A stretch of 64,000 nt of DNA from SCUB01 sp041918675 (lineage in GTDB: Bacteria > Pseudomonadota > Alphaproteobacteria > Rhizobiales > Xanthobacteraceae): assembly GCA_041918675.1 (NCBI GenBank), contig JAYRVF010000014.1:186001-250000 (forward strand). The letters are read 5' to 3'. Shown here one piece after another: positions 52,294 through 61,025 of the stretch (position 1 is its first letter; each line of letters begins with the position of its first letter). The position numbers and the translations under genes were made by a program. The notes under the pieces are model-generated. The model was not told the DNA's origin. It did not search any database and saw nothing but the letters and a program-made list of their open reading frames with translations.

Positions 52294-53064
52294 CTACCAA
52301 TAGTAGACCTGGGTGGCGACGAAGAACCAGACGAGGTCGACGAAATGCCAGTAGATCCCGGCGCATTTCGCGAACTCGTGGTTCACCGCGTTCTTCTTGA
52401 TCGCCGCCACCAGCAGCACGACGAAGGTCAGCGCGCCGATCAGCACGTGCGAGGCATGGAAGCCGGTGAGCGAGTAGAACGCCGTCGAATAGGAGTTCGT
52501 TCCGGGAACGAATTTCTCCGCGACCAGGTGGGTGTATTCATAGGCGGTGCAGCCGACGAACACGAAGCCGAGCACGATCGAGATCAGCGTCCACTTCTTG
52601 AAGCCGGCGATGCTGTCGGCGGCGAGTTCCTGCTCGGCCTTGTGATAGGTGAGCGAGGAGGCGACCAGGATCGCGGTCATGAACAGCGGCAGCACCAGGT
52701 TGATGTGCGGCGTGCCCGCCGGCGGCCATGATTCGGCGGGAAGCCGCATCGTCCAGTAGCTGGCGAACAGCGACAGGAAGATCATGATTTCGGAGATGAT
52801 GAAGGTGGCCAGGCCCACATGCGCGACGTTGGAGATGGCGAGCTTCTGGCTCATGCCCTCGCCGACCCATTTCGACACGCCGGCCAGGGTGAGCGGAACG
52901 CCGAGCCCCATGGCGATGATCGCCGCCAGCGCCGCCTTGTAGGAGAAGATCAAGATGAACGCGGTGGGAACCAACAGGGTTACGCCAACCGCCGTCACCA
53001 GCGGCGCCCAACTGAATTCCCAATGATGTTCGGCGTGAGCGTTCGCAGCCGATCCTGCCGTCAT
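52294..53064 (-). CDS. ctaE: Cytochrome c oxidase subunit III
   Basis: 256 residues from the ATG at 53064, with GGGAG upstream. Seven predicted helices. LATFIISEIMIFLSLFASYW and FYSLTGFHASHVLIGALTFV are subunit III signatures; the protein ends GIYWHFVDLVWFFVATQVYYW. Subunit III stabilises the oxidase core. The two-helix truncated form is not seen here. It is followed by the SCO gene after 29 bases. Confidence 0.94.
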   Translation of the reverse strand: MTAGSAANAHAEHHWEFSWAPLVTAVGVTLLVPTAFILIFSYKAALAAIIAMGLGVPLTLAGVSKWVGEGMSQKLAISNVAHVGLATFIISEIMIFLSLFASYWTMRLPAESWPPAGTPHINLVLPLFMTAILVASSLTYHKAEQELAADSIAGFKKWTLISIVLGFVFVGCTAYEYTHLVAEKFVPGTNSYSTAFYSLTGFHASHVLIGALTFVVLLVAAIKKNAVNHEFAKCAGIYWHFVDLVWFFVATQVYYW

Positions 53065-53244
53065 GTTCAAACTCCCATATTTCGCGCCGGCATTTGTTGC
53101 CGTTGCCCCAGATTGCCCATCCGGCTTCCTCGCGGGAGCCGGTCGTCCCAAAATTCCACCAACCGCGCCGCTCACCGAGCAAGGCCCGCGCTCGACCGCT
53201 TCATCCGCGCGCGCGGATGACGCGTCGCCGCCGTCGCTCGCCTC

Positions 53245-54195
53245 TTATTTCGCCCCAAACAACAACGCGACGAACAACACGAACAGGTAGACGATCGAAA
53301 AGCCGAAAAATTTGTACGCGATCTTGTTGCGCCGCTCGGCGTCCTTCTCGCGTTGAATGGCGATGGCCTGGACCATGAAAATGACGCCGAGGACGAGCGC
53401 GACGGTGGCGTAGATCGGCCCCTCGAAGCGCAGCGCGACCGGCACGAAGGTCGCCGGCACCAGCAGCGCCGAATAGATCACGATCTGGCGCGCGGTCGAT
53501 TCCGCGCCGGCCACGTTCGGCATCATCGGCACGCCGGCGATCTCGTAATCGGAGGAGCGGCACAGCGCGAGCGCCCAGAAATGCGGCGGCGTCCACAGGA
53601 AGATGATGGCGAACAGCGCGAGCGCGCCGGGATCGACCGAGGCCGTCACCGCCGACCAGCCGATGACGGGCGGCAACGCGCCCGCGGCCCCGCCGATGAC
53701 GATGTTCTGCGGCGTGCGCCGCTTCAATCCCATCGTGTAGACGAAGAAGTAAAAGCCGATCGTCAGCGCCAGCAGCGCGCCGGCGACCCAGTTCACCAAC
53801 AGCGACAGCGTCAGCACCGAGACGATCGACAGCAGCGCGCCGATGAACAGCGCGACCGCCGGACTCACCCGTCCGTTGGGAATGGGACGCCCCGCCGTGC
53901 GACGCATGACCGCGTCGATATCGGCGTCGTACCACATGTTGAGCGCGCCGCAGGCGCCCGCCCCCGCCGCCATGCAGACCAGCGTGGTGAGCGCGGCAAG
54001 GCCGTCGATCTGGCCGGGCGCGACATAAATTCCGACGCCGCCGGTGAACACGACCAGCGACATCACGCGCGGTTTCAACAGGACGAAATGGTCGAACAGG
54101 CGCGACCTGATGGTTGTTTCAACACGCGGGTCGTTCGCCGACGCGCGCGCGTTGTCGATTTTCGCCTGCTGGCCGACCGCCTGCCCCGTTGTCAT
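53245..54195 (-). CDS. ctaB: Protohaem IX farnesyltransferase
   Basis: 316 residues. It makes haem O from haem B and farnesyl diphosphate, a precursor for the haem A of CtaD. The prenyl-diphosphate-binding Asp motif is in NMWYDADIDAVMRRTAGRP and the second in TPPHFWALALCRSSDYE. Eight to nine helices. The short Asn-Asp-rich N-terminus precedes the first helix. It starts 16 bases from the end of the DUF2946-like gene and is followed by ctaE after 180 bases. Confidence 0.95.
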   Translation of the reverse strand: MTTGQAVGQQAKIDNARASANDPRVETTIRSRLFDHFVLLKPRVMSLVVFTGGVGIYVAPGQIDGLAALTTLVCMAAGAGACGALNMWYDADIDAVMRRTAGRPIPNGRVSPAVALFIGALLSIVSVLTLSLLVNWVAGALLALTIGFYFFVYTMGLKRRTPQNIVIGGAAGALPPVIGWSAVTASVDPGALALFAIIFLWTPPHFWALALCRSSDYEIAGVPMMPNVAGAESTARQIVIYSALLVPATFVPVALRFEGPIYATVALVLGVIFMVQAIAIQREKDAERRNKIAYKFFGFSIVYLFVLFVALLFGAK

Positions 54196-54210
54196 TCCCC
54201 TGACCTCACT

Positions 54211-54588
54211 CTACGCGCCCGCAGGCGGTCCACGCGCGCTGGCCGAGCCAGCGAACAATAGCGGCGCGACACCCGCGCGAATGTACGAAAATCTGGCTGC
54301 ACGGTATTCGCCGGCGGGATCGGCCGGCCGCGCCGCCGCGTTGTCCATACCGCCGGTATGATGGCCCGCCAGGCACGCCAAAACGCATTGGCAGAACGCG
54401 CCCGTATCCATCGGAAGATCGACCGGAGCCGCGGGGTCGTCGGAAAGCGCGCTGCGGCATCCTACGCGCGCGACATCGAACTCCGCCGCGAACGCGGCCG
54501 CGCCGCCGCCGGTCCAACCGCTGATGAAGGCCTGCAGGGCCACGGCATAGACCAAGGCCGCGACGGATGCCCGTCGCGCCACGCCCAT
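54211..54588 (-). CDS. DUF2946-like exported protein
   Basis: 125 residues from the ATG at 54588, preceded by GGAAGGG; an ATG 24 bases upstream is the alternative. A signal peptide (SVAALVYAVALQAFISGW) is followed by a variable region, then CQCVLACLAGHHTGGM with four Cys/His ligand-type residues that recall DUF2946 proteins of metal-linked operons. The first gene of the ctaB-ctaE block, so a copper-handling or oxidase-assembly role is possible. The family assignment is tentative. Confidence 0.6.
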   Translation of the reverse strand: MGVARRASVAALVYAVALQAFISGWTGGGAAAFAAEFDVARVGCRSALSDDPAAPVDLPMDTGAFCQCVLACLAGHHTGGMDNAAARPADPAGEYRAARFSYIRAGVAPLLFAGSASARGPPAGA

Positions 54589-54867
54589 GTTCGCCCTTCC
54601 GCGTCCCATCAAGCCGCCATCCTCGAGCTATTTCGTCGCATTACGCATTTCCGCGACGCGTTCGAAATGCTTGTCGCGACGTCGCCAACCAATCGAATTG
54701 AAAAAACCGAGTATCGATAAGGACTCGTCATGCCCGGGAAAGCCGCGCGGCCTTACGCGCCCGCTCCTTGCGACCAGCCGAGCCTTCCCGTGAAAGTGCG
54801 ACTTCATAGACCAGCCCCGCCGCAAAAAAAACCGGATTTGACGTTCCGTAACTTTTTTTAATTCTTA

Positions 54868-55668
54868 TCAAGTGAGCGCCAGTTCCTCGATCCGGCCCGG
54901 TTTGAGTAGCTGAATCATGGTCCCCGACCGCGCGATCACGCCCTCGCGGACGAGCTGCGCCAGCATGCGATTGACGGTCTCGATCGTCAGGCCGAGGAAA
55001 TCGGCGATGTCGGACTGCAGCATCGGCATGGAGAAGGATTTCCGTCGCGGATCGACCTTCGCCCAACGGCTGTGCAGATTGTGAACGAAGCACGCCACCC
55101 GTTCGAGCGCGGATTTATGGCCAAGTACCGCCATCTGATGCTCGGCGCAGCGCAGCTTCTCGATCAACATGTCGTTGAGCCGGCGCACCAGCCGAGGCTC
55201 TGAATCCACGAAGGTGGCGAACACCTCCCGCGGCGTCTGGCAGATCAGCACCTGATCCACCGCGTCGGCGCTGAAATCGTGGGTCGGCGTCAGCGAGGCG
55301 TCGAGCAAGTCGCCCGGCAGCGCGAAGCCGAGAACCTGCCGCCGACCGTTGAGCAGCGCGCGCGACAGGCGCACCACGCCCGAGGTCACGATCTGGACGG
55401 CCGCGAACGGCTCGCCTTGGGTGAAGAGATTCTTGCGCGGGGCGAAATGGGTGCGGCGGACCTGCCCGATGAGCTGGTGATAGCGCGAGCCGGAACCGGG
55501 CGCCGATTCGGCGAACTGGCGCACGATGCAGGTCTGACACGCCTTTTCCACGATATCGGTCTGGCGCGCGGAAATATCGCCGTCGCAGGCCGGATACGGC
55601 CGGACCACCTTGCGTGGCGGTGCCGCCGCGTCGGAGTTTTCCTTGCGAAGCTGATCCACAGGCGTCAC
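54868..55668 (-). CDS. Crp/Fnr-family regulator, Fnr-like
   Basis: 266 residues. The N-terminal part has Cys28, Cys44 and Cys47 (EKACQTCIVRQF). The effector domain (KNLFTQGEPFAAVQIVTSG) follows, with Cys143 in VLICQTPREVF where E. coli FNR has ligand Cys122. The HTH is DIADFLGLTIETVNRMLAQL; Glu-x2-Asn-Arg is the FixK/Fnr-type reading of TTGAT half-sites. An oxygen-labile cluster is plausible but the residue matching FNR Cys29 is Ala. The gene is immediately upstream of the oxidase cluster on the same strand, 280 bases away, so oxygen control of the cta genes is an obvious hypothesis. Confidence 0.85.
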   Translation of the reverse strand: MTPVDQLRKENSDAAAPPRKVVRPYPACDGDISARQTDIVEKACQTCIVRQFAESAPGSGSRYHQLIGQVRRTHFAPRKNLFTQGEPFAAVQIVTSGVVRLSRALLNGRRQVLGFALPGDLLDASLTPTHDFSADAVDQVLICQTPREVFATFVDSEPRLVRRLNDMLIEKLRCAEHQMAVLGHKSALERVACFVHNLHSRWAKVDPRRKSFSMPMLQSDIADFLGLTIETVNRMLAQLVREGVIARSGTMIQLLKPGRIEELALT

Positions 55669-55834
55669 ATCCGCTCCGATTTATCCGCCGCCGTGGCGCA
55701 TCAGGGCTCCAGCGCCAAAACGACAATTTTCATATCTAATCAACAATCGAGCATGATTTGCAACAGCCGTCCGCCACCCCGGCAGTTCGTCCGGCGTCCG
55801 GATTCGCGATGCCCTATCCGATTGCGAATTATTA

Positions 55835-57061
55835 TCAATTTTGGCGGGTTGCAGTCCAGGCGGCGACGGCTGCGGCGGCCAATACCAGGCCGGCCAGGAT
55901 CATCGGCGCACCGGGATATTCCGTGCCCCGCGCCGGGTCGATGAAATAGGCGAAGACCTGCGAGAACAAAAGCGGACCGGTCATGCTGCCGACCCCCTTG
56001 ATGCTGGCATTTGCGCCCTGCAATTTGCCCTGCTCGGTCATCGGCACGAGATGCGACATCAGCGCCTGGGTTGTCGGTGTCGCAAGCCCCCAAAGCGCGA
56101 AGATCGGCAGCCCCGCCAGAAACCACGCGCCGTCGCTGGCGAGTCCCCAGGCGAAAAACCCCGCGCAGCCGAACAACAGGCCGACGATCAGCGTCATGCG
56201 CTCGCCGATGCGGCCGACCAGCGGGGAAACCAGCCCGCCCTGGACCGCAATCGCGAGCGCGCCGATGCCGGCCATGGTGAAGCCGACGGTGCGCTCGTCC
56301 CAACCGTAGCGATGGGTCATGTAGAGGACGAGGACCGCCGGCATCGCCGCATGGGCGAGGAAGTTGAGGAAGTGCACGACCGCCAGGCCGCGCAAGCGGG
56401 GGTGGCTCCCGAGCAGCGCGAATGCCCCGACCGGATTGGCGCGCCGCCATGAAAACGGCGCCCGCCGTTCCGCCGAAAGCGATTCGGGCAGGATGAAGTA
56501 GCCATAGGCGACGTTGACGAGGCTGAGGCCGGCCGAGATCCAGAACGGCAGGCGCGGATCAAGCCCGCCCGCAAGTCCGCCGATCGCCGGCCCGAGCACC
56601 AAGCCGGACGCGAACGCCGCGCCGAGCATGCCGAACCGCGCCGAGCGCTTGGCGGGCTCGGTGATGTCGGCGACATAGGCAAAGCCCGTCGCGATGCTCG
56701 CCGTGGTGATGCCGGAAACGATCCGCCCCGCCAGCAGCCAGCCGATCGACGGGGCGAGCGCCATGACGATGAAGTCGATGCCGAGGCCGAAATTGGACAA
56801 CAGGATCACCGGCCGGCGTCCGAACCTGTCCGACAGCGCGCCGATGACGGGCGCAAACAGGAACTGCATCAGGGCCCAGGTCGTGCCGAATACGCCGTAA
56901 ATCTTCGCGGCGTCGGCGGTGTCGCCGCCCATGAACGCGAGCACGAGTTTGGGCAGCACCGGAATGATGACGCCGAACGACAGGGCGTCGATCAGCACCG
57001 TCACCATGATGAAGGCGAGCGCGGCCTGACCCGGCGCGCGTTTCGGCGCGTCGCCCGTCAT
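55835..57061 (-). CDS. MFS transporter, TetA-like
   Basis: 408 residues with twelve predicted helices. LIDALSFGVIIPVLPKLVLAF in helix 1, motif A GALSDRFGRRPVILLSNFG, and GRIVSGITTASIATGFAYVAD are typical of the tetracycline-efflux (Tet(A)/class C) branch; FLSHLVPMTEQGKLQGANAS continues the match. It probably exports a drug-like or lipophilic compound. The ATG at 57061 overlaps the stop of idi by four bases (ATGA), so it is translationally coupled to idi. Confidence 0.88.
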   Translation of the reverse strand: MTGDAPKRAPGQAALAFIMVTVLIDALSFGVIIPVLPKLVLAFMGGDTADAAKIYGVFGTTWALMQFLFAPVIGALSDRFGRRPVILLSNFGLGIDFIVMALAPSIGWLLAGRIVSGITTASIATGFAYVADITEPAKRSARFGMLGAAFASGLVLGPAIGGLAGGLDPRLPFWISAGLSLVNVAYGYFILPESLSAERRAPFSWRRANPVGAFALLGSHPRLRGLAVVHFLNFLAHAAMPAVLVLYMTHRYGWDERTVGFTMAGIGALAIAVQGGLVSPLVGRIGERMTLIVGLLFGCAGFFAWGLASDGAWFLAGLPIFALWGLATPTTQALMSHLVPMTEQGKLQGANASIKGVGSMTGPLLFSQVFAYFIDPARGTEYPGAPMILAGLVLAAAAVAAWTATRQN

Positions 57062-57618
57062 CGCGGGCCCTGTCGCAGCCATTCGCGCAGGTTCGACAGG
57101 AAATCGCGCCGGTAGATGGCGAACCACGCGGAATAACTTTCCGGACGCGCATCAACGTCCGCCGCGATCTCGTCGAGCGCGACCCACCGCCACGCCGACA
57201 CTTCGGCGGGATCGGGCCGCGGCTCGCCGTCGAAATCGCCGCCGAAGACATGAACGAATTCGTGCTCGACTAGGCCGTTCGCGAGATCGGCGCGATAGAG
57301 CGTGGAAAACAGCGGCACGAGATCGCAGCGAAATCCCATTTCCTCGCCGAGCCGGCGCGCGGCGGCGGCGGCCGTTTCCTCGCCCGCGCGCGGATGGCCG
57401 CAGCAGGTGTTGGTCCATAATCCGGCGGAGTGATACTTGCCGTCGGCGCGCCGCTGCAACAGCACGCGGCCGGCGCGATCGCGGATGAAGACGGAAAAGG
57501 CGCGGTGCAGCAGGCCCTGTTGGTGCGCGGCCAATTTGCCGGCGCGGCCCGTGATCCTGTCCGCGGCATCCACCAGAACGACCTCGTCAACCGCAACGTC
57601 GGCGGGCGAAGACCGCAA
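57058..57618 (-). CDS. idi: Isopentenyl-diphosphate delta-isomerase (type I)
   Basis: About 186 residues. It isomerises IPP and DMAPP in isoprenoid synthesis. The catalytic Cys is in GLWTNTCCGHPRAGE and the catalytic Glu in LVEHEFVHVF; AAARRLGEEMGFRC is the Nudix-type helix. No ATG or suitable GTG precedes the first conserved strand (DEVVLVDAADRITG): the start is taken as a TTG at 57618, with a CTG at 57636 (better spaced from GGGAGG) as alternative. An ATG nearby is in another frame, so a start-codon change or sequencing indel should be considered. It is coupled to the TetA-like gene. Confidence 0.88.
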   Translation of the reverse strand: MRSSPADVAVDEVVLVDAADRITGRAGKLAAHQQGLLHRAFSVFIRDRAGRVLLQRRADGKYHSAGLWTNTCCGHPRAGEETAAAAARRLGEEMGFRCDLVPLFSTLYRADLANGLVEHEFVHVFGGDFDGEPRPDPAEVSAWRWVALDEIAADVDARPESYSAWFAIYRRDFLSNLREWLRQGPR

Positions 57619-57836
57619 GCCGCTTGAACCGGGCAGTGCACCCTCCCGTTGAGTTGCGACATTCGGGCGCCGCGTTTGGATAGCGCGTTTCAGCGGCGCG
57701 AACGAGAAGCGCGAAGGAAAAGCGCGAACGCGCGCGGACGCAGCGTCACGCGAGCGCGGAAGCCATCTCCGCGCGCCCGCCGCTAGCTTATAATGGTTGG
57801 GCGTTTCGGGATCAAATCGACCGCGATGCGCGCCGA

Positions 57837-57860
57837 CGCGCCAAGACACGCGCCAAGACA
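57837..57860 (+). repeat. Two tandem 12-bp units upstream of RidA stop
   Basis: CGCGCCAAGACA occurs twice in tandem (57837-57848 and 57849-57860) and a third partial copy CGCGCC follows. It lies in the 299-base gap between idi and the RidA gene, which otherwise shows no gene. Confidence 0.7.
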
Positions 57861-57917
57861 CGCGCCGCGAGGCGCGGCCGGCGCCGCGATCCCGCTTGTT
57901 CGGCGATGGCGCGCGGA

Positions 57918-58313
57918 TCAGTCCGGCACGACCGCCGTCGCCTGGATCTCGACCTTGGCGCCTTCCTCGACGAAGCCGGCGACCTGCAGCGCGGTCATGG
58001 CCGGAAAATGCCGACCGATGACCTCGCGATAGGCCTCGCCGATCTTGCGCAGATTGTCGAGATAGTCGCGCTTGTCGCCGAAGAACCACATCATCTGCGT
58101 GATGTGCTCGGGCTTGGCGCCGTCGACGGCGAGAATGTCGACGATATTCTTCAGCGCCTGGCGGACCTGGGCGACGATATCGCCGGACTCGAACTTGCCC
58201 GCCGGAGTCCAGCCGACCTGCCCGGCGACATAGATCGTGCGGCCGCGCGCGACGACACCGTTGGCATAGCCGCTGGGCTTGGCCCATCCTTCCGGCTGAA
58301 GCGACTTGTGCAT
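57918..58313 (-). CDS. RidA-family enamine/imine deaminase-type protein
   Basis: 131 residues from the ATG at 58313, which has GGGAGGA upstream. Signature segments: SGYANGVVARGRTIYVAGQVGW, ALKNIVDILAVDGAKPEHI and FPAMTALQVAGFVEEGAKVEI. The family hydrolyses reactive enamine/imine intermediates; the conserved Arg of canonical RidA near the C-terminus is not evident here, so this may be a RidA subgroup with another role. It lies 64 bases after the large monooxygenase/reductase gene on the same strand, so it may act on the unstable amino intermediate of anthranilate breakdown. Confidence 0.85.
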   Translation of the reverse strand: MHKSLQPEGWAKPSGYANGVVARGRTIYVAGQVGWTPAGKFESGDIVAQVRQALKNIVDILAVDGAKPEHITQMMWFFGDKRDYLDNLRKIGEAYREVIGRHFPAMTALQVAGFVEEGAKVEIQATAVVPD

Positions 58314-58377
58314 TGAATTTTCCTCCCTCGATTTGAACGCGAATGAAATGCCGGCCGCAAGCGGCGCGGGGCGTGGC

Positions 58378-60717
58378 TCACGATGACGATGACGGCGCGA
58401 TCGGTTGCGGCGCCGCCGCCGCGCGCGCCAGGTTGGTTTCGTATTGCGACTTGCCGGACAGATATTGCTTCGGCCAGGCCACATCGGTCAGCCCGATTCT
58501 GGCGGCCTCATGCAATGTCCAGGCCGGATCGGCCAGATGCGGCCGCGCGATGGCGCAGAGATCGGCGCGCCCGGCCGCGATGATCGAATTGGCGTGGTCG
58601 GCTTCCGAAATCGCGCCGACGGCGATGGTCGCCACCCCGATCTCGTTGCGGATCTTGTCGGAGAACGGCGTCTGATACATGCGCCCATAGACCGGGTGAT
58701 CGTCGGTCGTGACCTGGCCGGACGAGCAGTCGATCAGATCGGCGCCGGCGGCCTTGAACATCGCGGCGAAGATCGCGGCGTCCTCGGCGGTGTTGCCGCC
58801 GTCGGCCCAGTCGTGACACGACAGGCGCACCGACATCGGCTTGTCGTCGGGCCAGACCGCGCGCATCGCGCGAAACACCTCGAGCGGAAAGCGCGCGCGG
58901 TTCTCGTGCCCGCCGCCATGGGCGTCGTCGCGCAGGTTGGTGATCGGCGACAGGAAGCTCGACAACAGATAGCCGTGCGCGCAATGGAGCTCGATGAGGT
59001 CGACGCCGGTCTCGATCGCCAGCCGCGTGGCGCGGATGAAATCGGACTTCACCTTCTCCATGTCGTCGCGGGTCATCGCCCGGGGCGTCTGGCCACCGGG
59101 CAGATAGGGCAAGGCCGAGGCCGAGATCAGCGGCCAGGCGCCGTGGTCGAGCGGCTGGTCGATTCCCTCCCACGCCACCTTCGTCGCGCCCTTGCGGCCG
59201 GCGTGACCGAGCTGCAGGCCGACCTTGGCCGGCGAGTTGCCATGGATGAATGCGACCAGCCGCTTCCATCCCTCGACCTGCGCCTCGTTCCAAAGGCCCA
59301 GGCACCCGGGCGTGATCCGCGCGTCCGCCGACACGCAGGTCATTTCGCCGAACACGAGCCCGGCCCCGCCGAGCGCGCGGGCGCCGAGATGGACCAGATG
59401 GAAATCGTTGATCAGCCCGTCGCGCGCCGAATACATCGCCATCGGCGAGACGACGATGCGGTTGGGCACCGTCACGCCGCGCATGACATGAGGCGTCAGC
59501 ATCGGCGGCGGCGCGCGTCCCTCCGCCGGCGGCGCGAGGCCGGCGCGGCGCGCGAACCAGCGCTCGTAACCTTCGAGCCAGGTCTTGTCGCGCAGGCGCA
59601 GGTTTTCATGGCTGATGCGCTGCGAGCGCGTCAGCATCGAGTACATGAACTGCTCGGGTTCGAGCGCGTCGGCGTAGCGGCGCCCCGCCACCTCGAACCA
59701 CTCCATGGCATTGCGCGCCGCGTTCTGGATGCGCGCGACATCGACGCGGCGAACCTCCTCGTAGGCCTCCAGCACCTTCGGAATCGCATCGGTCTGGTGG
59801 CCGAAATGCTCGAACTGCCGCGCCAGCTCGATGGCGTCCTCGAAGGCGAGCTTGGTCCCCGAGCCGATGGCGAAATGCGCGGTGTGGGCGGCGTCTCCCA
59901 TCAGCACCACATGCGAGCGGCCGTTGAAGTGGCTCCATTTGCCGCAGATCAGGCGATTGAAGTTGAGCCAGGCCGAGCCGCGCAAATGCCGCGCGTTGGT
60001 CATCAGGCTGGCGCCGTCGAGCACCTCGGCGAACAGCTTCTCGCAGAAGGCGATCGACTGTTCCTGGCTGAATTCGCCGAGACCGTGGGCGTGATAGGCC
60101 GCCTCGGTGGTCTCGACGATGAAGGTCGAGGTGGTTTCGTCGAACTTGTAGATGTGCGCCTGGAACCAGCCGTGCTCGGTCTTGCGGAAATCGAAGGTGA
60201 AGGCGTCGTAGAGCTTCTTGGTGCCGAGCCAGATGTAGCGATTCGGCCGCGTCAGCATGTCGGGGGCGAAGGCGTCGGCATAACGGTTGCGCACTTTCGA
60301 GGCGACGCCGTCGCAGGCAACGATGAGGTCGGCGTCGGGAAATTCGAGGTCGCTCTCGACCTCGCGCTCGAACACCAGCTCGACACCGAGCTCCTCGCAG
60401 CGCGCCTGCAGGATGTTGAGAAGCTTGCGCCGGCCGATGCCGACGAAGCCGTGCCCGGTGGTGCGCTGCCGGCGGCCCTTGAAATAGAGCTCGATGTCGT
60501 CCCAGTGGTTGAACGCCGACTCGATCTCGGCGGCGGTCTTGGGGTCCCAAACCCGCATGTTCTCCATGGTGGCGTCGGAAAACACCACGCCCCAGCCGAA
60601 CGTGTCGTAGGGCCGGTTGCGCTCGATCACCGCGACGTCGTGGCTCGGGTGCAGCTTCTTCATCAACAGCCCGAAATAGAGACCCGCCGGGCCGCCGCCA
60701 ATGCAGACGATGCGCAT
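58378..60717 (-). CDS. Bifunctional FAD monooxygenase/old-yellow-enzyme reductase (2-aminobenzoyl-CoA or salicylyl-CoA type)
   Basis: 779 residues in two parts. Residues 1-375 are a flavin monooxygenase (MRIVCIGGGPAGLYFGLLMK, GDAAHTAHFAIGSGTKLAFED). Residues 395-770 are an old-yellow-enzyme reductase (MAMYSARDGLINDFHLVHLG, ELHCAHGYLLSSFLSPITNL). This fusion is characteristic of 2-aminobenzoyl-CoA monooxygenase/reductase and is often annotated salicylyl-CoA 5-hydroxylase/oxidoreductase. It hydroxylates and reduces the aromatic CoA thioester without ring cleavage oxygenases. The start has AAAGG upstream. A divergent MarR gene and the 2-aminobenzoate-CoA ligases beyond it complete the pathway logic. 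Confidence 0.92.
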   Translation of the reverse strand: MRIVCIGGGPAGLYFGLLMKKLHPSHDVAVIERNRPYDTFGWGVVFSDATMENMRVWDPKTAAEIESAFNHWDDIELYFKGRRQRTTGHGFVGIGRRKLLNILQARCEELGVELVFEREVESDLEFPDADLIVACDGVASKVRNRYADAFAPDMLTRPNRYIWLGTKKLYDAFTFDFRKTEHGWFQAHIYKFDETTSTFIVETTEAAYHAHGLGEFSQEQSIAFCEKLFAEVLDGASLMTNARHLRGSAWLNFNRLICGKWSHFNGRSHVVLMGDAAHTAHFAIGSGTKLAFEDAIELARQFEHFGHQTDAIPKVLEAYEEVRRVDVARIQNAARNAMEWFEVAGRRYADALEPEQFMYSMLTRSQRISHENLRLRDKTWLEGYERWFARRAGLAPPAEGRAPPPMLTPHVMRGVTVPNRIVVSPMAMYSARDGLINDFHLVHLGARALGGAGLVFGEMTCVSADARITPGCLGLWNEAQVEGWKRLVAFIHGNSPAKVGLQLGHAGRKGATKVAWEGIDQPLDHGAWPLISASALPYLPGGQTPRAMTRDDMEKVKSDFIRATRLAIETGVDLIELHCAHGYLLSSFLSPITNLRDDAHGGGHENRARFPLEVFRAMRAVWPDDKPMSVRLSCHDWADGGNTAEDAAIFAAMFKAAGADLIDCSSGQVTTDDHPVYGRMYQTPFSDKIRNEIGVATIAVGAISEADHANSIIAAGRADLCAIARPHLADPAWTLHEAARIGLTDVAWPKQYLSGKSQYETNLARAAAAPQPIAPSSSS

Positions 60718-60853
60718 GTCCAACCTTTCCGATCCCGTCGCCCGCGCCCCGGGCGAAGACTTCGACCTTGACCCGTGCCCGCCGACCCGGGCCCATCCCC
60801 CGGCGCCGACGACCCGCGACCCGCGCGGTCGCCGCCCCCGAACCGGGCCGGGC

Positions 60854-60892
60854 AATTATTTTAGACTTCAAATATTCATCTTCAAAATAATT
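60854..60892. promoter_or_regulatory. AT-rich inverted repeat between the monooxygenase and MarR genes
   Basis: Perfect 9-base arms AATTATTTT (60854-60862) and AAAATAATT (60884-60892) are separated by 21 bases with TTCAAA repeated at both ends. It lies 137 bases upstream of the monooxygenase start. Likely a regulator site. Confidence 0.55.
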
Positions 60893-60920
60893 TTGTCAAC
60901 CGTGGCGAATTGGGTTATCA
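60893..60920 (+). promoter_or_regulatory. Possible promoter of the MarR gene
   Basis: TTGTCA (60893-60898) and TTATCA (60915-60920), 16 bases apart. Transcription would start near 60927, about 100 bases upstream of the preferred MarR start. Confidence 0.4.
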
Positions 60921-61025
60921 CTAGCCATGGCGACCCACCGACCGCGGACGAGGCGTCCGGACTCCGGAGACGGCGGTGGCGCGGGCGGGCCGCGCGGAAG
61001 AAAAGCACGGCACGGAGCACGGCGC

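Noticed and set aside
54613..54867. Fnr box in front of the cta genes or the regulator
   Set aside because: No TTGAT-N4-ATCAA could be found, only half-sites.
57781..57917. CRISPR-like array from the CGCGCCAAGACA repeats
   Set aside because: Only two full units in direct tandem without spacers.
58405..60771. 788-codon plus-strand frame opposite the monooxygenase/reductase
   Set aside because: Shadow frame; the minus-strand gene has complete two-domain motifs.
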